A DNA stretch of 64,000 bases from an uncultured Halomonas sp. (GCF_947500835.1 NZ_CANMTQ010000008.1:1-64000); one strand, 5' to 3'. Shown: positions 27,319 to 36,763, counted from the stretch's first letter. Numbers and translations are program-made. Notes: a model not told the origin generated them from the letters alone.

Positions 27319-28215
27319 ATGGGTTTATCCTTCACCGGCCTCGCTCCCGAAAGCGGCGAATCCGCCAGCCCTGACGCAATTCGTCAGGCTGTCGAGAGGC
27401 GTCTGGGGGAGCTGCTTTCCGATACGAAAGAAAGCGACGATCCGGTGAGCCAAGCCATGCGCAGCAGTGTGCTGGCGCCGGGCAAGCGGATACGCCCGGT
27501 GTTGCTGGTGCTTGCCGCCCGGGAGCTGGGTTGCCGGGTGTCGGCGCTGTTCGACTTGGGTAGCGCGGTGGAAATGATCCATACCGCTTCGTTGATCCTG
27601 GACGATCTGCCTTGCATGGATAACGCCAGTATGCGCCGTGGGCGCCCAACGATACATCGCCAGTATGGAGAGGACGTGGCCATGCTGGCAGTAGTGGCCT
27701 TGCTGAGCCGTGCCCTTGGGGTAGTGTCCGAAGTATCGGCGCTGACCCCCGGGCACCGCACGCAGATGGTCAGTCAGCTCAGCCGAGCGGTAGGCGCTCA
27801 AGGGCTGGTCAAGGGGCAGTATGAAGATCTGCACGAGGCGCAAAAGTCTCGTTCCGTGGCGGATATAATGGTTACCAACCGCCACAAGACCGGCGTACTC
27901 TTTCAGGTCAGCATGCAGATGGTTGCACTGATTACCGGAATCGACCGGGCCGCAACGGAGTCACTCGAGCGTTTCGCTCTGGCGCTGGGTCAGGCCTATC
28001 AGCTGTGCGACGACCTGGGCGATGGCGATGCGGCCCAAGGCAAGGATGTCGATCAGGATCGGGACAAGGCTACATTGGTCAACTTGCTTGGTCCTCAAGA
28101 GGTGCGCCGACTGTTGAATGAGCAATTGGAAGAAGCGAATCGGCATCTAAACGCCGTCTATGGTGAGCGCTCCGCAGTGAACGATTTTCTGAAACAGCTT
28201 TTTTCTCTTTCCTAG
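27319..28215 (+). CDS. crtE: Geranylgeranyl diphosphate synthase CrtE
   Basis: Builds GGPP for phytoene synthase. About 298 residues from the ATG at 27319, which has AGGGAG nine bases upstream; a reading from 27133 would overlap fni and its promoter and is rejected. It has GKRIRPVLL, the first Asp-rich region as LILDDLPCMDNASMRRGRPTIH, a KTGVLFQ-type segment and a second Asp-rich region QLCDDLGDGDAAQGKDVDQD. The sequence is closest to bacterial CrtE. It is divergent from the rest of the cluster, so its expression can be set separately. Confidence 0.94.
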   Translation: MGLSFTGLAPESGESASPDAIRQAVERRLGELLSDTKESDDPVSQAMRSSVLAPGKRIRPVLLVLAARELGCRVSALFDLGSAVEMIHTASLILDDLPCMDNASMRRGRPTIHRQYGEDVAMLAVVALLSRALGVVSEVSALTPGHRTQMVSQLSRAVGAQGLVKGQYEDLHEAQKSRSVADIMVTNRHKTGVLFQVSMQMVALITGIDRAATESLERFALALGQAYQLCDDLGDGDAAQGKDVDQDRDKATLVNLLGPQEVRRLLNEQLEEANRHLNAVYGERSAVNDFLKQLFSLS

Positions 28216-28332
28216 CGCTTTGACCACTCGCCTTCTCATTATCCGACCTGTAAAGCGTCGCCGGTTGTTGCAACCAGTAGCGCTTGCTTACAGAATCGAT
28301 TCCCACAATCACATTAACGTGGAGCCCAGGCC

Positions 28333-30021
28333 GTGAGCGAGCAACCCCAGGACAAGCGTCGTCGTTATTCCAGTCAAGTCGTCGATGGCATTGGCAAGTC
28401 CGCCAGCCGATCCATGCTGCGGGCGGTGGGATTCAGCGATGAGGATTTCACCAAGCCCCAGGTGGGTATCGCCTCGACCTGGAGCCAGGTAACGCCCTGC
28501 AACAGCCATATCAATGAATTGGCCGAGGATGCGTGCCAGGGTGCCGACGCGGCCGGCGGCAAGGGCGTGATCTTCAACACCATCACCATCTCGGACGGCA
28601 TCGCCAACGGCACCGAGGGCATGAAGTATTCCCTGGTCTCCCGGGAAGTGATCGCCGACTCCATCGAGACCGTGGCCGGCTGTGAGGGCTTTGACGGAAT
28701 AGTGGCCATCGGCGGCTGCGACAAGAACATGCCGGGCTGCCTGATCGGTCTGGCGCGGCTCGACCGGCCCAGCGTGTTCGCCTATGGCGGCACCATCCTG
28801 CCCGGGGCGAACCATACCGATCTGGTTTCGGTGTTCGAGGCCATGGGCGCCCATGCCAAGGGTGACATGGAGCTGATCGAACTCAAGCAGATCGAGGAAA
28901 CGGCGATTCCTGGGCCTGGCTCTTGTGGCGGCATGTATACCGCCAACACCATGGCCTCCGCCATCGAGGCGCTGGGCATGAGCCTGCCCAACAGCTCGGC
29001 CCAGAATGCGGTCTCCCAGAACAAGCGAGACGATTGTCGTGCCGCAGGCGCCGCCGTGCTCGAACTGCTTGATCGGGATTTGAAGCCCAGCGACATCATG
29101 ACTCGCGAAGCCTTCGAGAATGCCATTACCGTGGTGATTTCCCTGGGTGGCTCCACCAATGCGGTGCTGCACCTGATCGCCATGGCCAACGCCATCGGCG
29201 TCGAGCTATCCCTGGACGATTTTACTCGTATTGGTCGGCGGGTGCCGGTGGTCGCGGATCTGCGCCCGAGCGGTCACTATGTAATGAGTGAGCTGGTCGC
29301 CATCGGCGGTATTCAGCCGTTGATGAAGATGCTGCTCGATGCAGGCCTTCTGCACGGTGAATGCATGACCGTCACCGGCAAGACGCTCGCTGAAAACCTG
29401 GCGGATGTCGCTCCTTACCCGAGCGATCAGCAGATCATCCAGCCGCTGGACAAGCCGATCAAGAGCGAGAGCCACCTGCGCATTCTCTACGGCAACCTGG
29501 CACCGGAAGGTGCGGTGGCCAAGATCACCGGCAAGGAAGGCACGCGCTTTTCCGGTCGGGCCAAGGTGTTCGGCTCCGAGGAGGAGGCCCAGGCGCGCAT
29601 CAATGCCGGCGACGTGGTGGCCGGGGATGTGGTGGTGATTCGCTACGAAGGCCCCAAGGGTGGCCCGGGCATGCGTGAGATGCTGACTCCGACCTCGGCG
29701 ATCATGGGTCAGGGACTGGGCAACGACGTAGCCTTGATCACCGACGGGCGTTTCTCCGGCGGCAGTCATGGCTTCGTGGTCGGGCATGTGTCACCGGAGG
29801 CCTTCGAGGGCGGGCCACTGGCGCTGGTGGAGGATGGCGACGAGATCACCATCGACGCCGAAGCCGATACCATCGACGTGCATATCGATGATCAGGAATT
29901 CGAGCGTCGTCGCGCCAACTGGAAACAACCCGCCCCGCGCTATACCCGGGGTGTGCTGGCCAAGTATGCGCGGACGGTGAGTTCCGCCTCCACCGGTGCG
30001 GTCACCGACCTGCCGGAATAA
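28333..30021 (+). CDS. ilvD: Dihydroxy-acid dehydratase IlvD
   Basis: Fe-S dehydratase of valine, leucine and isoleucine synthesis. The 562-residue protein has the family pieces [49 protein letters not shown] (Cys cluster ligand), [14 protein letters not shown] (second Cys) and [17 protein letters not shown]. The start is GTG with GGAG eight bases upstream. Shorter than the E. coli-type enzyme (about 616), it belongs to the roughly 560-residue group. It is followed after three bases by a phosphoesterase gene. Confidence 0.95.
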   Translation: MSEQPQDKRRRYSSQVVDGIGKSASRSMLRAVGFSDEDFTKPQVGIASTWSQVTPCNSHINELAEDACQGADAAGGKGVIFNTITISDGIANGTEGMKYSLVSREVIADSIETVAGCEGFDGIVAIGGCDKNMPGCLIGLARLDRPSVFAYGGTILPGANHTDLVSVFEAMGAHAKGDMELIELKQIEETAIPGPGSCGGMYTANTMASAIEALGMSLPNSSAQNAVSQNKRDDCRAAGAAVLELLDRDLKPSDIMTREAFENAITVVISLGGSTNAVLHLIAMANAIGVELSLDDFTRIGRRVPVVADLRPSGHYVMSELVAIGGIQPLMKMLLDAGLLHGECMTVTGKTLAENLADVAPYPSDQQIIQPLDKPIKSESHLRILYGNLAPEGAVAKITGKEGTRFSGRAKVFGSEEEAQARINAGDVVAGDVVVIRYEGPKGGPGMREMLTPTSAIMGQGLGNDVALITDGRFSGGSHGFVVGHVSPEAFEGGPLALVEDGDEITIDAEADTIDVHIDDQEFERRRANWKQPAPRYTRGVLAKYARTVSSASTGAVTDLPE

Positions 30022-30024
30022 TCG

Positions 30025-30507
30025 ATGAGCGTGCCGACTTTCAGGATTGCAACACCAGTCGGCCTCATCGCCGACACCCACGGCACGTTGCGCGACGAGG
30101 CGCTCATCCTGCTTCAAGACTGCGAGCTGATCCTGCATCTCGGCGATATCGGCAAGCCTTTCATTATCGAACGGCTTGCCGAATTGGCGCCGCTATTTAC
30201 TGTGCGCGGCAATATCGATATTCAGAACTGGGCCGAGAATATTCCTTCGACCCAAGATCTGATCGTCAACGGCTGGCGACTGCATCTAGTACATGACATC
30301 GCCGATTTCGATCCGAACATCCCTTGCGACGCGGTGCTGCATGGCCATTCCCACAAGCCGCGTAATGAATGGCAGGACAACCGGCTGCTGTTCAATCCCG
30401 GCGGCGGTGGTCGCCGCCGCTTCAAGTTGCCGATCACCCTCGGCAAATTATGGGCAGATGAGCGTGGCCTGCGTGGCGCGATCATTCATCAGATGCTTGA
30501 TGACTGA
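30025..30507 (+). CDS. Metallophosphoesterase, YfcE/MJ0936-like
   Basis: Small calcineurin-fold phosphoesterase of 160 residues. All metal-binding signatures are visible: LIADTHGTLRDEA (D-x-H), LHLGDIG (GD), TVRGNID (GN), LVHDI and LHGHSHKPR (GHxH). It could hydrolyse phosphodiesters or phosphomonoesters; the substrate is not evident. The start is three bases after the ilvD stop, so the two are probably co-transcribed, though no functional link to branched-chain synthesis is known. Confidence 0.88.
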   Translation: MSVPTFRIATPVGLIADTHGTLRDEALILLQDCELILHLGDIGKPFIIERLAELAPLFTVRGNIDIQNWAENIPSTQDLIVNGWRLHLVHDIADFDPNIPCDAVLHGHSHKPRNEWQDNRLLFNPGGGGRRRFKLPITLGKLWADERGLRGAIIHQMLDD

Positions 30508-30606
30508 ACCAGTTGTCTGGCTATGACGAGATATAGGCAGAAAATAGGTTCGAAAATCATGCTAGCCCGTTTGGAACAGGGCTGCGGTAGTTGCAAGAGG
30601 TTGTAT

Positions 30607-30891
30607 ATGAAAATCGTCAACATGCACGATGCCAAAACTCGCCTGTCGCAGCTCGTGGAAAAGGCTGCGAAGGGGGAGCCTTTCATTATCGCCAAAGCGG
30701 GTAAGCCACTGGCCCGTGTCACCGCCATCGATAGTCCCGAACCGGGTAAGGAGCGCCGGCTGGGTTTCTTGAAAAGGCAGATCAAAGTACCTGAAGACTT
30801 TGATCGCATGGGTGAGCAAGAAATTTCCGAGCTGTTTGGAAGTTGGCGTGAATCCCTCCTTGAACAGGCATACTCTGCCTTAAACCGTTAG
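30607..30891 (+). CDS. Phd/YefM-type antitoxin, unpaired
   Basis: Protein of 94 residues. MKIVNMHDAKTRLSQLVEKAAKGE and the following FIIAKAGKPLARV are the DNA-binding Phd fold that opens these antitoxins; PEDFDRMGEQEISELFG is the toxin-binding tail typical of members that partner PIN (VapC) toxins. The next gene downstream is on the opposite strand and is not a PIN protein, so the toxin is missing here. An earlier ATG at 30523 lacks family resemblance and was not used. Confidence 0.8.
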   Translation: MKIVNMHDAKTRLSQLVEKAAKGEPFIIAKAGKPLARVTAIDSPEPGKERRLGFLKRQIKVPEDFDRMGEQEISELFGSWRESLLEQAYSALNR

Positions 30892-30902
30892 ACGCTATCG
30901 AC

Positions 30903-31319
30903 TCAGGAAGGGGCTATATCCGCCATCAGAAAATCACGAATGAAATAATAGCGGCGGGTCTGGACGACTTCCAGCACCAACGACATATCGAGGTTGAGGT
31001 AGTCGTGCACGATACGATTGCGCAAACCGATGATGGCATTCCAGTTTGGTTGATCCATCTTGGGAAGATGACCAAGCGCAATCAATTGATGAAAAGTGTC
31101 GTAAGCCGAGATTGGAACGGTATGCCCCTGTAGCTTAAGAATGTGCTTAGCCTTGCCGATGGCGTTTTCAGTCAACACCTGAAGCGCATGCAGTAGACCA
31201 TTTTCTTCCAGGTCACTCAGCGTATCACCTTCATTCAGCCGCTTTGCTGCCTGATCGAGTACAGCGCATTGCCGCTCGGCGAGCTGACGGGTCTCGGCAA
31301 GATAGGCCTCAAGGTGCAT
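30903..31319 (-). CDS. hepT: HepT-type RNase toxin (DUF86)
   Basis: About 138 residues, all helical. The HEPN-family motif R-x4-H-x-Y is present as RNRIVHDY near residue 100. HepT toxins cleave RNA, and are kept silent by AMPylation of the conserved tyrosine by their MntA partner. The start used (ATG at 31319) lies eleven bases inside the end of mntA; a longer reading to 31400 would fully overlap the partner and was rejected. Second gene of the mntA-hepT pair on the minus strand. Confidence 0.82.
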   Translation of the reverse strand: MHLEAYLAETRQLAERQCAVLDQAAKRLNEGDTLSDLEENGLLHALQVLTENAIGKAKHILKLQGHTVPISAYDTFHQLIALGHLPKMDQPNWNAIIGLRNRIVHDYLNLDMSLVLEVVQTRRYYFIRDFLMADIAPS

Positions 31320-31704
31320 ATTGCTGCTCCAGCATCCAGTGTTCCAGGTCACGCCAGGTGCGGGTAAGAAAGCGTGCCCAGGACAGGTCTTCCTCACCAT
31401 AGAGCGGAATGCCTTCTTCTGCCACGGCGGTGCGGATGGCTAGCCCCGCGCGATGCAAGTCGACGATATCCACACGGTCTTCCGACACTGCCAGCGCTTT
31501 TGCCAGTTCGCGTCGAAGGGTTTCGTTGCGACCGAAAGCGTCCAACGGATCATCCGGCATGCCTTGCCACTGTATCGCGATATCCCAATTACTCCTGGGC
31601 GTGGTGTGGCCAGTAGCTCGGCTGCCGATCAATACAGCGAAGGCCAGGCCGGGAGTTCCGTTCAGAACTTTTCTTAATGCATCACTAGCAGCGTCGAGAG
31701 ACAT
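31309..31704 (-). CDS. mntA: MntA-type nucleotidyltransferase antitoxin
   Basis: Protein of 131 residues, minimal nucleotidyltransferase fold. The family motif is GS-x10-D-x-D; here it is GSRATGHTTPRSNWD (about residues 27-41), so the first aspartate is replaced by asparagine while the second is kept. In characterised pairs MntA transfers AMP to HepT. The asparagine may weaken or change this. A later DRVDIVDL has the third acidic position. Upstream gene of hepT, overlapping by eleven bases. Confidence 0.8.
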   Translation of the reverse strand: MSLDAASDALRKVLNGTPGLAFAVLIGSRATGHTTPRSNWDIAIQWQGMPDDPLDAFGRNETLRRELAKALAVSEDRVDIVDLHRAGLAIRTAVAEEGIPLYGEEDLSWARFLTRTWRDLEHWMLEQQYAP

Positions 31705-31755
31705 AGCGAGGCGGTTACTCCTGCGTTAGCGATCCGCGGTGATAACACGGAAAGT

Positions 31756-32544
31756 TTACCTTGATGACGACGAATTTTCGCGACTTGTCACATCGTCCTC
31801 TTTGCGCAGTGCACTGATGAACATGGTGCCTAGCCCGTTGGCGTGACAGAAGGCCATCAACTTTTCCCCCACCAGCTTGCGATAGTAGATACATACGCCA
31901 CCGACGAAGAAAAGCACGCTGGCGAACAGAAACGATGACGCGGCAAGAGTCGTCACCTGGCGCTCTGCGGCAGCGTCGAGTTGCCAGAGATAGGGTATCG
32001 AGGCGACTGCAAAGAGCCCCGATCCGAGAATGAACTGGGCTACGGTGACGTTGAATAGCTGCATGTAGATCATTGAAGGCGCCTCGACTACCTGCAGAAG
32101 GTTCGCGAAACCGCCAATCACGAACAACACCGAGCCGACGATGAAGCACCAGCTGCCAAGCGCGACGGCTTCCAGGGAGGGAAGAAAGCATAGGCTGCCC
32201 ACCGTGAACAGCACCGAGCCAAGCACATAGGACCAGGCCGCTATGTACTCGATATGATCGGCGAAGGTCCGTGTGCTGTGCATGCGCCAATATTTAAACA
32301 CCTCAAGCAGGTCATGGCCCGTCACCAGCAGATACAGCAGCGAGCCGGCAAAGAAGAGCCAGTCGCCAATGACCAGGTAGTTGGAAAGCGCCGGGAAGAA
32401 GAAGACGCTGCCGGCAACGAATGCCAATCCCCCCAGCTTGTAACTGAAGGCGTTGATCGTCTCCCAGAGCTTGTGTGTCGCGCTTTTTGGATTAGAGGAT
32501 TTCAGGTCGGAAACCCGGGGGCGGTGAGTCACTAGATGCGGCAT
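31756..32544 (-). CDS. Membrane protein with YrhK-type repeats
   Basis: 262 residues with about six hydrophobic segments arranged as repeats of a GS-x-L/F-F motif: GSVFFFPAL, GSLLYLL, GSVLFTVGSLCFLPS, GSVLFVIGG, GSGLFAVASIPYLW. This is the YrhK-like pattern (helix pairs of unknown role). Ends with a charged soluble tail. It sits among toxin-antitoxin genes but has no evident link to them. Function unknown; an integral inner-membrane location is the only firm inference. Confidence 0.7.
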   Translation of the reverse strand: MPHLVTHRPRVSDLKSSNPKSATHKLWETINAFSYKLGGLAFVAGSVFFFPALSNYLVIGDWLFFAGSLLYLLVTGHDLLEVFKYWRMHSTRTFADHIEYIAAWSYVLGSVLFTVGSLCFLPSLEAVALGSWCFIVGSVLFVIGGFANLLQVVEAPSMIYMQLFNVTVAQFILGSGLFAVASIPYLWQLDAAAERQVTTLAASSFLFASVLFFVGGVCIYYRKLVGEKLMAFCHANGLGTMFISALRKEDDVTSRENSSSSR

Positions 32545-32687
32545 AGAGCTGTGGCCATTGATCGCGAGGATGGCGTCAGTATGGCAAATTTTGGTAGCTC
32601 TCAGGGATTCAGTCAGGGACAGTCGGCTATGAATTTCTCAAATATTCAGTTATTGTGGCTGTAAAATATGTTAACAAAGGTGGCGTC

Positions 32688-33047
32688 ATGGAAACCGAAC
32701 TTCACAACCTGTTCGATAAGTCTGGGTATATCATGGCGGACGTTCTGGTCAAGAAGCTCCACATAACCAAGAAGGAGCTAGCTGGCGCCGTCGGTTTGAG
32801 TTCTGATGCCATCGTCCGTCAAGATCGATTGAGGGCCGTTGCGACCCAGCAGCGTTTACGGCAAACCACGGAGATATTGCAGCGCATACAACCTTGGGCC
32901 GGCTCACTTGGCGCCGCGTGGTCCTGGTATCGCGCCTATCCCATCGCTTCTCTTGGCGGCTTGACTGCCGAAGAACTGGTGGTTGATAGCAGAGCTGACG
33001 ATGTACGAGCTTACCTTACGCATATTGCCGAGGGCGGCTACGCTTGA
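32688..33047 (+). CDS. Xre/MbcA/ParS-type antitoxin (DUF2384)
   Basis: Protein of 119 residues. An N-terminal helical, HTH-like part (KLHITKKELAGAVGLSSDAI) is followed by the DUF2384-type end with ASLGGLTAEELVVDSRADDVRAYL, which places it in the Xre-MbcA-ParS antitoxin family. AAGG lies seven bases before the ATG at 32688. Its stop overlaps the toxin start by four bases (TTGA), giving a standard antitoxin-toxin operon. It should neutralise the RES toxin and repress its own promoter. Confidence 0.85.
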   Translation: METELHNLFDKSGYIMADVLVKKLHITKKELAGAVGLSSDAIVRQDRLRAVATQQRLRQTTEILQRIQPWAGSLGAAWSWYRAYPIASLGGLTAEELVVDSRADDVRAYLTHIAEGGYA

Positions 33048-33571
33048 AACTCGAGGGCCTGGGTTTCAGGTACCAAGGGTTCGTGTTTCGCGGTCATGAC
33101 CCAAAGTGGGCATTTGCACCGGAATCTGGTGGAGGCGCGGCCAAGCGAGGTGGGCGCTGGAATCCGATCGGCCTGCCTGCGCTATATACCAGCGAACGTT
33201 TCGAGACGGCCTGGCTCGAGTGTCAGCAAGGCTTTCCCTTCAAGACGCAGCCCCTCACACTTTGCACCTATGCAGTGGATTGCGAACCCCTTCTTGACCT
33301 GTGCGACGAAGATGTTCAGGAAAGACTTGGATATCCACTGACGCGTTGGCTGGATGAGGATTGGCTAGGTAAACACAGGGCGAGGCAGCCGGTAGTGTCC
33401 TGGACGATTGTCGCCGACCTGCTGGGGGCGGGATTCGCGGGTATTCGGGTTCCGTCACGAGCCCATGGCGCCACGCAGCGGGATATCAACATCGTATTTT
33501 GGCGCTGGAGTAACAAACCGCCCCAACAGGTAACGATCATTGATGATTTTGGGCGACTGACGCCACCGTGA
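33044..33571 (+). CDS. RES-domain toxin (NAD-depleting, MbcT/ParT type)
   Basis: Protein of 175 residues; the RES fold resembles ADP-ribosyltransferases. Visible marks are FRGHDPKWAF near residue 14, GGRWNPIGLPALYTSERFETAWLE (the R and E of the RES name), and a late HGATQRDINIVFW. Known members destroy NAD or ADP-ribosylate targets. The start is TTG overlapping the antitoxin stop; there is no better start further in. Together with the gene before it, a complete module. Confidence 0.85.
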   Translation: MKLEGLGFRYQGFVFRGHDPKWAFAPESGGGAAKRGGRWNPIGLPALYTSERFETAWLECQQGFPFKTQPLTLCTYAVDCEPLLDLCDEDVQERLGYPLTRWLDEDWLGKHRARQPVVSWTIVADLLGAGFAGIRVPSRAHGATQRDINIVFWRWSNKPPQQVTIIDDFGRLTPP

Positions 33572-33623
33572 TGCTCGATCTGTTGTCAGATGAACAAGCA
33601 ATAGTGCAAGACCAAAATACAAC

Positions 33624-33645
33624 AAGGCGACCCTTGGGCCGCCTT
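33624..33645 (-). terminator. Rho-independent terminator of ttrBCA
   Basis: AAGGCGGCCC and GGGTCGCCTT (minus strand; one G-T pair) form a stem beginning 19 bases past the ttrA stop, followed after a few bases by TATTTTG. The T-run favours the minus strand, though the RES gene converges here. Confidence 0.6.
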
Positions 33646-33664
33646 GAAGCTACTTCAAAACATC

Positions 33665-36600
33665 TCATGCCTCTTCCGCGATACGACTGACCTCGATGGG
33701 CAAGCCCTGGCGCACGCTGGCGCCGCTGACGCCTTCGAGCCAGGTACCCATCACCTTGCGGGTGGGATCGGCAAAGCCGAGATCGTTGATGTTGACTCCG
33801 GCGCGCACCCATTCCACGCCTTCCATCGTCTCTCCGTCGATCACATGATCGCTGCCGCCAAGTTCGGTGTGACCATAGCTATGCTCGATACCGAGCGAGC
33901 CTTTCATGACCCCATCAGTGACCAGGGCCAACCCGATGGCCTCGCCGCCAGGACTCTTGAGGCGCACGGTGTCGCCATGGGAAATGCCGCGTTCCCGGGC
34001 ATCGTCGGTATGCATCAGCACCGGGTTGTAGGGCTTGATCATGCGTAGCCGTTCAAGCCCGATGGCGTAGGAGTTCATGATGTTGGACTTGTACGAAAAG
34101 GCCAGCAGCGGCCAGTCCTTTTCGCTGAATACCTCCCGCATCAGGCGGCCATCGCTCATCTGAGGCTCCTGATAGCGCGGCGTACCGCTCAGGCGTTTGC
34201 CGGTCTGGCTGTCGATGGCGGTACCCACCTGGGCGTTGTAGACGCAAAGCGGCTTGGTCCAGGCATTCTTGAGCTTGTCCTTACCCAGGTAGGCGTCGCT
34301 GTGATCCTCGAAACGCCCGCCCCGGGCATAGAGATAGGCCACGGGGCCGCGTTCCTCCGCGGGCAGGGTCTGCTCGATCTTCGGCAGCAGGGGCGCGATG
34401 CCGCCGTGCTGGATGTCGCTTTCATCCGCTGCCGGCAGGGGCTGGTTCATGAAGGCAACGTTGGCGGCGGCGCGCAGATAGAAGTCCTCGGCGCGATCCA
34501 GCGGGTAGACCTTACCATCGGCGCCGGGAATGGCGTTGTCACCGAATCCCGGCAGACCCAGACGCTTGGCCACGGCGATGAAGAAACTGTCCATGCTGAC
34601 CGGCTCGCCGTCTTCAGTCTTTTGCTGGCGGGGTTCCACCACGGGCCAACAGGCGGTGGTCATCTTGCTGACGACACCGCTCCAGGCGCCGGTGAAGCCC
34701 CAGACTTCATACATCACCGAGTCCGGCACGATGTAGTCTGCATACTGGTTGGTTTCGTTGATGAAGCCGTCGATGGCCACATACAGGCCCAGGTTCCTGG
34801 GGTTCTTGAACTTTTCGGCGATCAGGCCCGGCAAGCCGGCCTGGCCGTAAAAAGGGTTGGCCATGCAGCCGATCACCGCCTTGAGCGGGTACGGATAACC
34901 GTCCAGCGCCGAAGCAAGCTGCTCCGTGAGAATCGGCGGCGCCAGGGAGCGCCAGGGCGCCTTGGCCGGGTAGGGATTTTCGCCCGCTGCCACCTTGCGC
35001 TTGTATTCCGAGGTCTTCTCATAGGCGAAGCGTGAGCGGGAGACGAACACGCCCTGGGGCTTGCGCATGTCCGGGAAGCTCTCCAGGTCGTAGCGCGGAC
35101 CATCCGCCATGCCATTGAACTTGCCTGCCCCCAGGGCCGCACCGCCCTGACGGTTCATGTTGCCCGCCAGCAGATTGAGCATTTGAATGCCGTAGGCGGC
35201 GTAGAAGCCGCTGCCGGACATCATGCCGCCGTGGCAGTCGACGACGGCATCGCGGCCATAGGCGGCAAAACGCTCAGCGACATGCGTTATCTGGCTCTCG
35301 GCAATGCCGCAGTAATCCGCATACTCCTTGAGAGTGTGCTCGTTGGCGGCGTCCTTGAGCTTGGTCAGGCTGCTCTTGACCTGTACCGGCCCCTCCGGGG
35401 TCTCGATATCGCGCTCGACGAACAGGGCGGCCTTGGACACCTTGGAGGCGGGCAAGAGCTGACCGTTGTCATCGACGACCAGCAGCTCGTCGTCATCGCC
35501 GTCCGGCTCGGCGTCACCAATATCCGAGCGGCGCAGGAAGTGACCGACCCGAGGGTGATTCTCATCTTCGATCACCAGATGCGTAGCGTTGGTGTGGCCC
35601 ACCTCGCCGGCGCTCTCCGCGGTCTGCTGGTTCGGGATGGCCAGGTAGTCCGCGGCGTAGGCCTCATGGTCGAGCAGCCACTGCACCAGCGCCATGGCCA
35701 GCGCATTGTCGCTACTCGGGCGAATGGGAATCCAACGGCTGCGCTCCACGGAAGCGTGCGAAGCCGTGGCATTCAGCGCCGGATCGATGACGATGTAATC
35801 CAGATTGCCCAGAGAGCGTGCTTCCGCCAGCAGACGCCCCTGACGCTTGAAGGGATTGCCCGCCTGGCTGGGAGCGGTGCCGATGAACAGCGCGAACTTG
35901 GCGTTGGCGTAGTCCGGCTTGGTGTGGGCGTTCTTGGCCAGGTCGTCCATCATGGCGCCGGAGCCCATGCGGAATGCCAGGCCGCAATAGGAGCCGTGGT
36001 GGCCGTAGTTGCGCGTGCCGAAGGCGTTGTTGCCGAAGCGCTTCAAAAGTGCGGAGCGGCCGTAGTCCGTGGCCTCCATCATCAACAGCTGATTGGCCTT
36101 GGGGCCATATTCCGGATTGTCCGGATCGATCAGCTCGTCGTGGTTGTGAATGGCGCGCAGCCCGTCTACCGGGCCCTCGCCGAACAGATCGCCGCCTTCG
36201 CAGACCTCCTCGATCAGTTTCTCGAAGGAAATCTTCTCCCAGCGGTGGCTACCGCGCTCGCCGACCCGTTTCAGGCAGTCGGTAACGCGATGCGGGCTGG
36301 TGATCTGGGCCATCATGGCGTTGCCCCGGGCGCAGGCGGTGGAGCGCCCGGCCAGCCCCTGACCCTGATAGCCGCTGACGCTTCTGAGCGCTTCGACGAC
36401 CGGGGTCTGCATGGGCAGATGCGGCTCGGAGGAAAGAGGATGATAGGGGTTGCCGATGACCCGCAGCACCTCGTCGGTATTGTTGTCCACCCGGACCCGC
36501 ACACCGCACTTGGTGGTGCAGCCATAGCAGATGGTGAAGGCGGTGCGCTGATCCGGATTTAGCGTCAACTCGCCGCTCTTGGCATCGACATGGTATTCCG

Positions 36601-36763
36601 GCGCCAGGGCATTGCCATAGATATTGTGCTTGGGCGTCTCGCCGGCGCTGCCGGTGACGCCCTTGCCCATCTTGATCAGCGGGCCGGAATAGCCGACGGC
36701 GAAGGTGGCGGCGCCGCCAGCAGCGACAGCGCCCTTTAAAAGACGACGACGTGACTTATCCAT
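33665..36763 (-). CDS. ttrA: Tetrathionate reductase-type molybdopterin subunit A
   Basis: Large catalytic Mo-bisMGD subunit, 1032 residues, exported by Tat: the start SRRRLLKGAVAAGGAA carries the twin arginine. Cysteines for a [4Fe-4S] cluster appear in CYGCTTKCG with ACARGNAMM about 50 residues later. The GSYCGLAFR piece probably holds the Mo-ligating cysteine. Length, the B-C-A gene order and the helper subunits fit TtrA better than the shorter ArrA or PsrA. Reduces tetrathionate to thiosulfate in known cases; the true substrate here is inferred and could be another sulfur compound. Overlaps ttrC by eight bases. Confidence 0.75.
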   Translation of the reverse strand: MDKSRRRLLKGAVAAGGAATFAVGYSGPLIKMGKGVTGSAGETPKHNIYGNALAPEYHVDAKSGELTLNPDQRTAFTICYGCTTKCGVRVRVDNNTDEVLRVIGNPYHPLSSEPHLPMQTPVVEALRSVSGYQGQGLAGRSTACARGNAMMAQITSPHRVTDCLKRVGERGSHRWEKISFEKLIEEVCEGGDLFGEGPVDGLRAIHNHDELIDPDNPEYGPKANQLLMMEATDYGRSALLKRFGNNAFGTRNYGHHGSYCGLAFRMGSGAMMDDLAKNAHTKPDYANAKFALFIGTAPSQAGNPFKRQGRLLAEARSLGNLDYIVIDPALNATASHASVERSRWIPIRPSSDNALAMALVQWLLDHEAYAADYLAIPNQQTAESAGEVGHTNATHLVIEDENHPRVGHFLRRSDIGDAEPDGDDDELLVVDDNGQLLPASKVSKAALFVERDIETPEGPVQVKSSLTKLKDAANEHTLKEYADYCGIAESQITHVAERFAAYGRDAVVDCHGGMMSGSGFYAAYGIQMLNLLAGNMNRQGGAALGAGKFNGMADGPRYDLESFPDMRKPQGVFVSRSRFAYEKTSEYKRKVAAGENPYPAKAPWRSLAPPILTEQLASALDGYPYPLKAVIGCMANPFYGQAGLPGLIAEKFKNPRNLGLYVAIDGFINETNQYADYIVPDSVMYEVWGFTGAWSGVVSKMTTACWPVVEPRQQKTEDGEPVSMDSFFIAVAKRLGLPGFGDNAIPGADGKVYPLDRAEDFYLRAAANVAFMNQPLPAADESDIQHGGIAPLLPKIEQTLPAEERGPVAYLYARGGRFEDHSDAYLGKDKLKNAWTKPLCVYNAQVGTAIDSQTGKRLSGTPRYQEPQMSDGRLMREVFSEKDWPLLAFSYKSNIMNSYAIGLERLRMIKPYNPVLMHTDDARERGISHGDTVRLKSPGGEAIGLALVTDGVMKGSLGIEHSYGHTELGGSDHVIDGETMEGVEWVRAGVNINDLGFADPTRKVMGTWLEGVSGASVRQGLPIEVSRIAEEA

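Noticed and set aside
35183..36562. Open plus-strand reading of 459 codons opposite ttrA
   Set aside because: It is a shadow of the GC-rich ttrA gene, with no domain, no ribosome site and no homology that I recognise.
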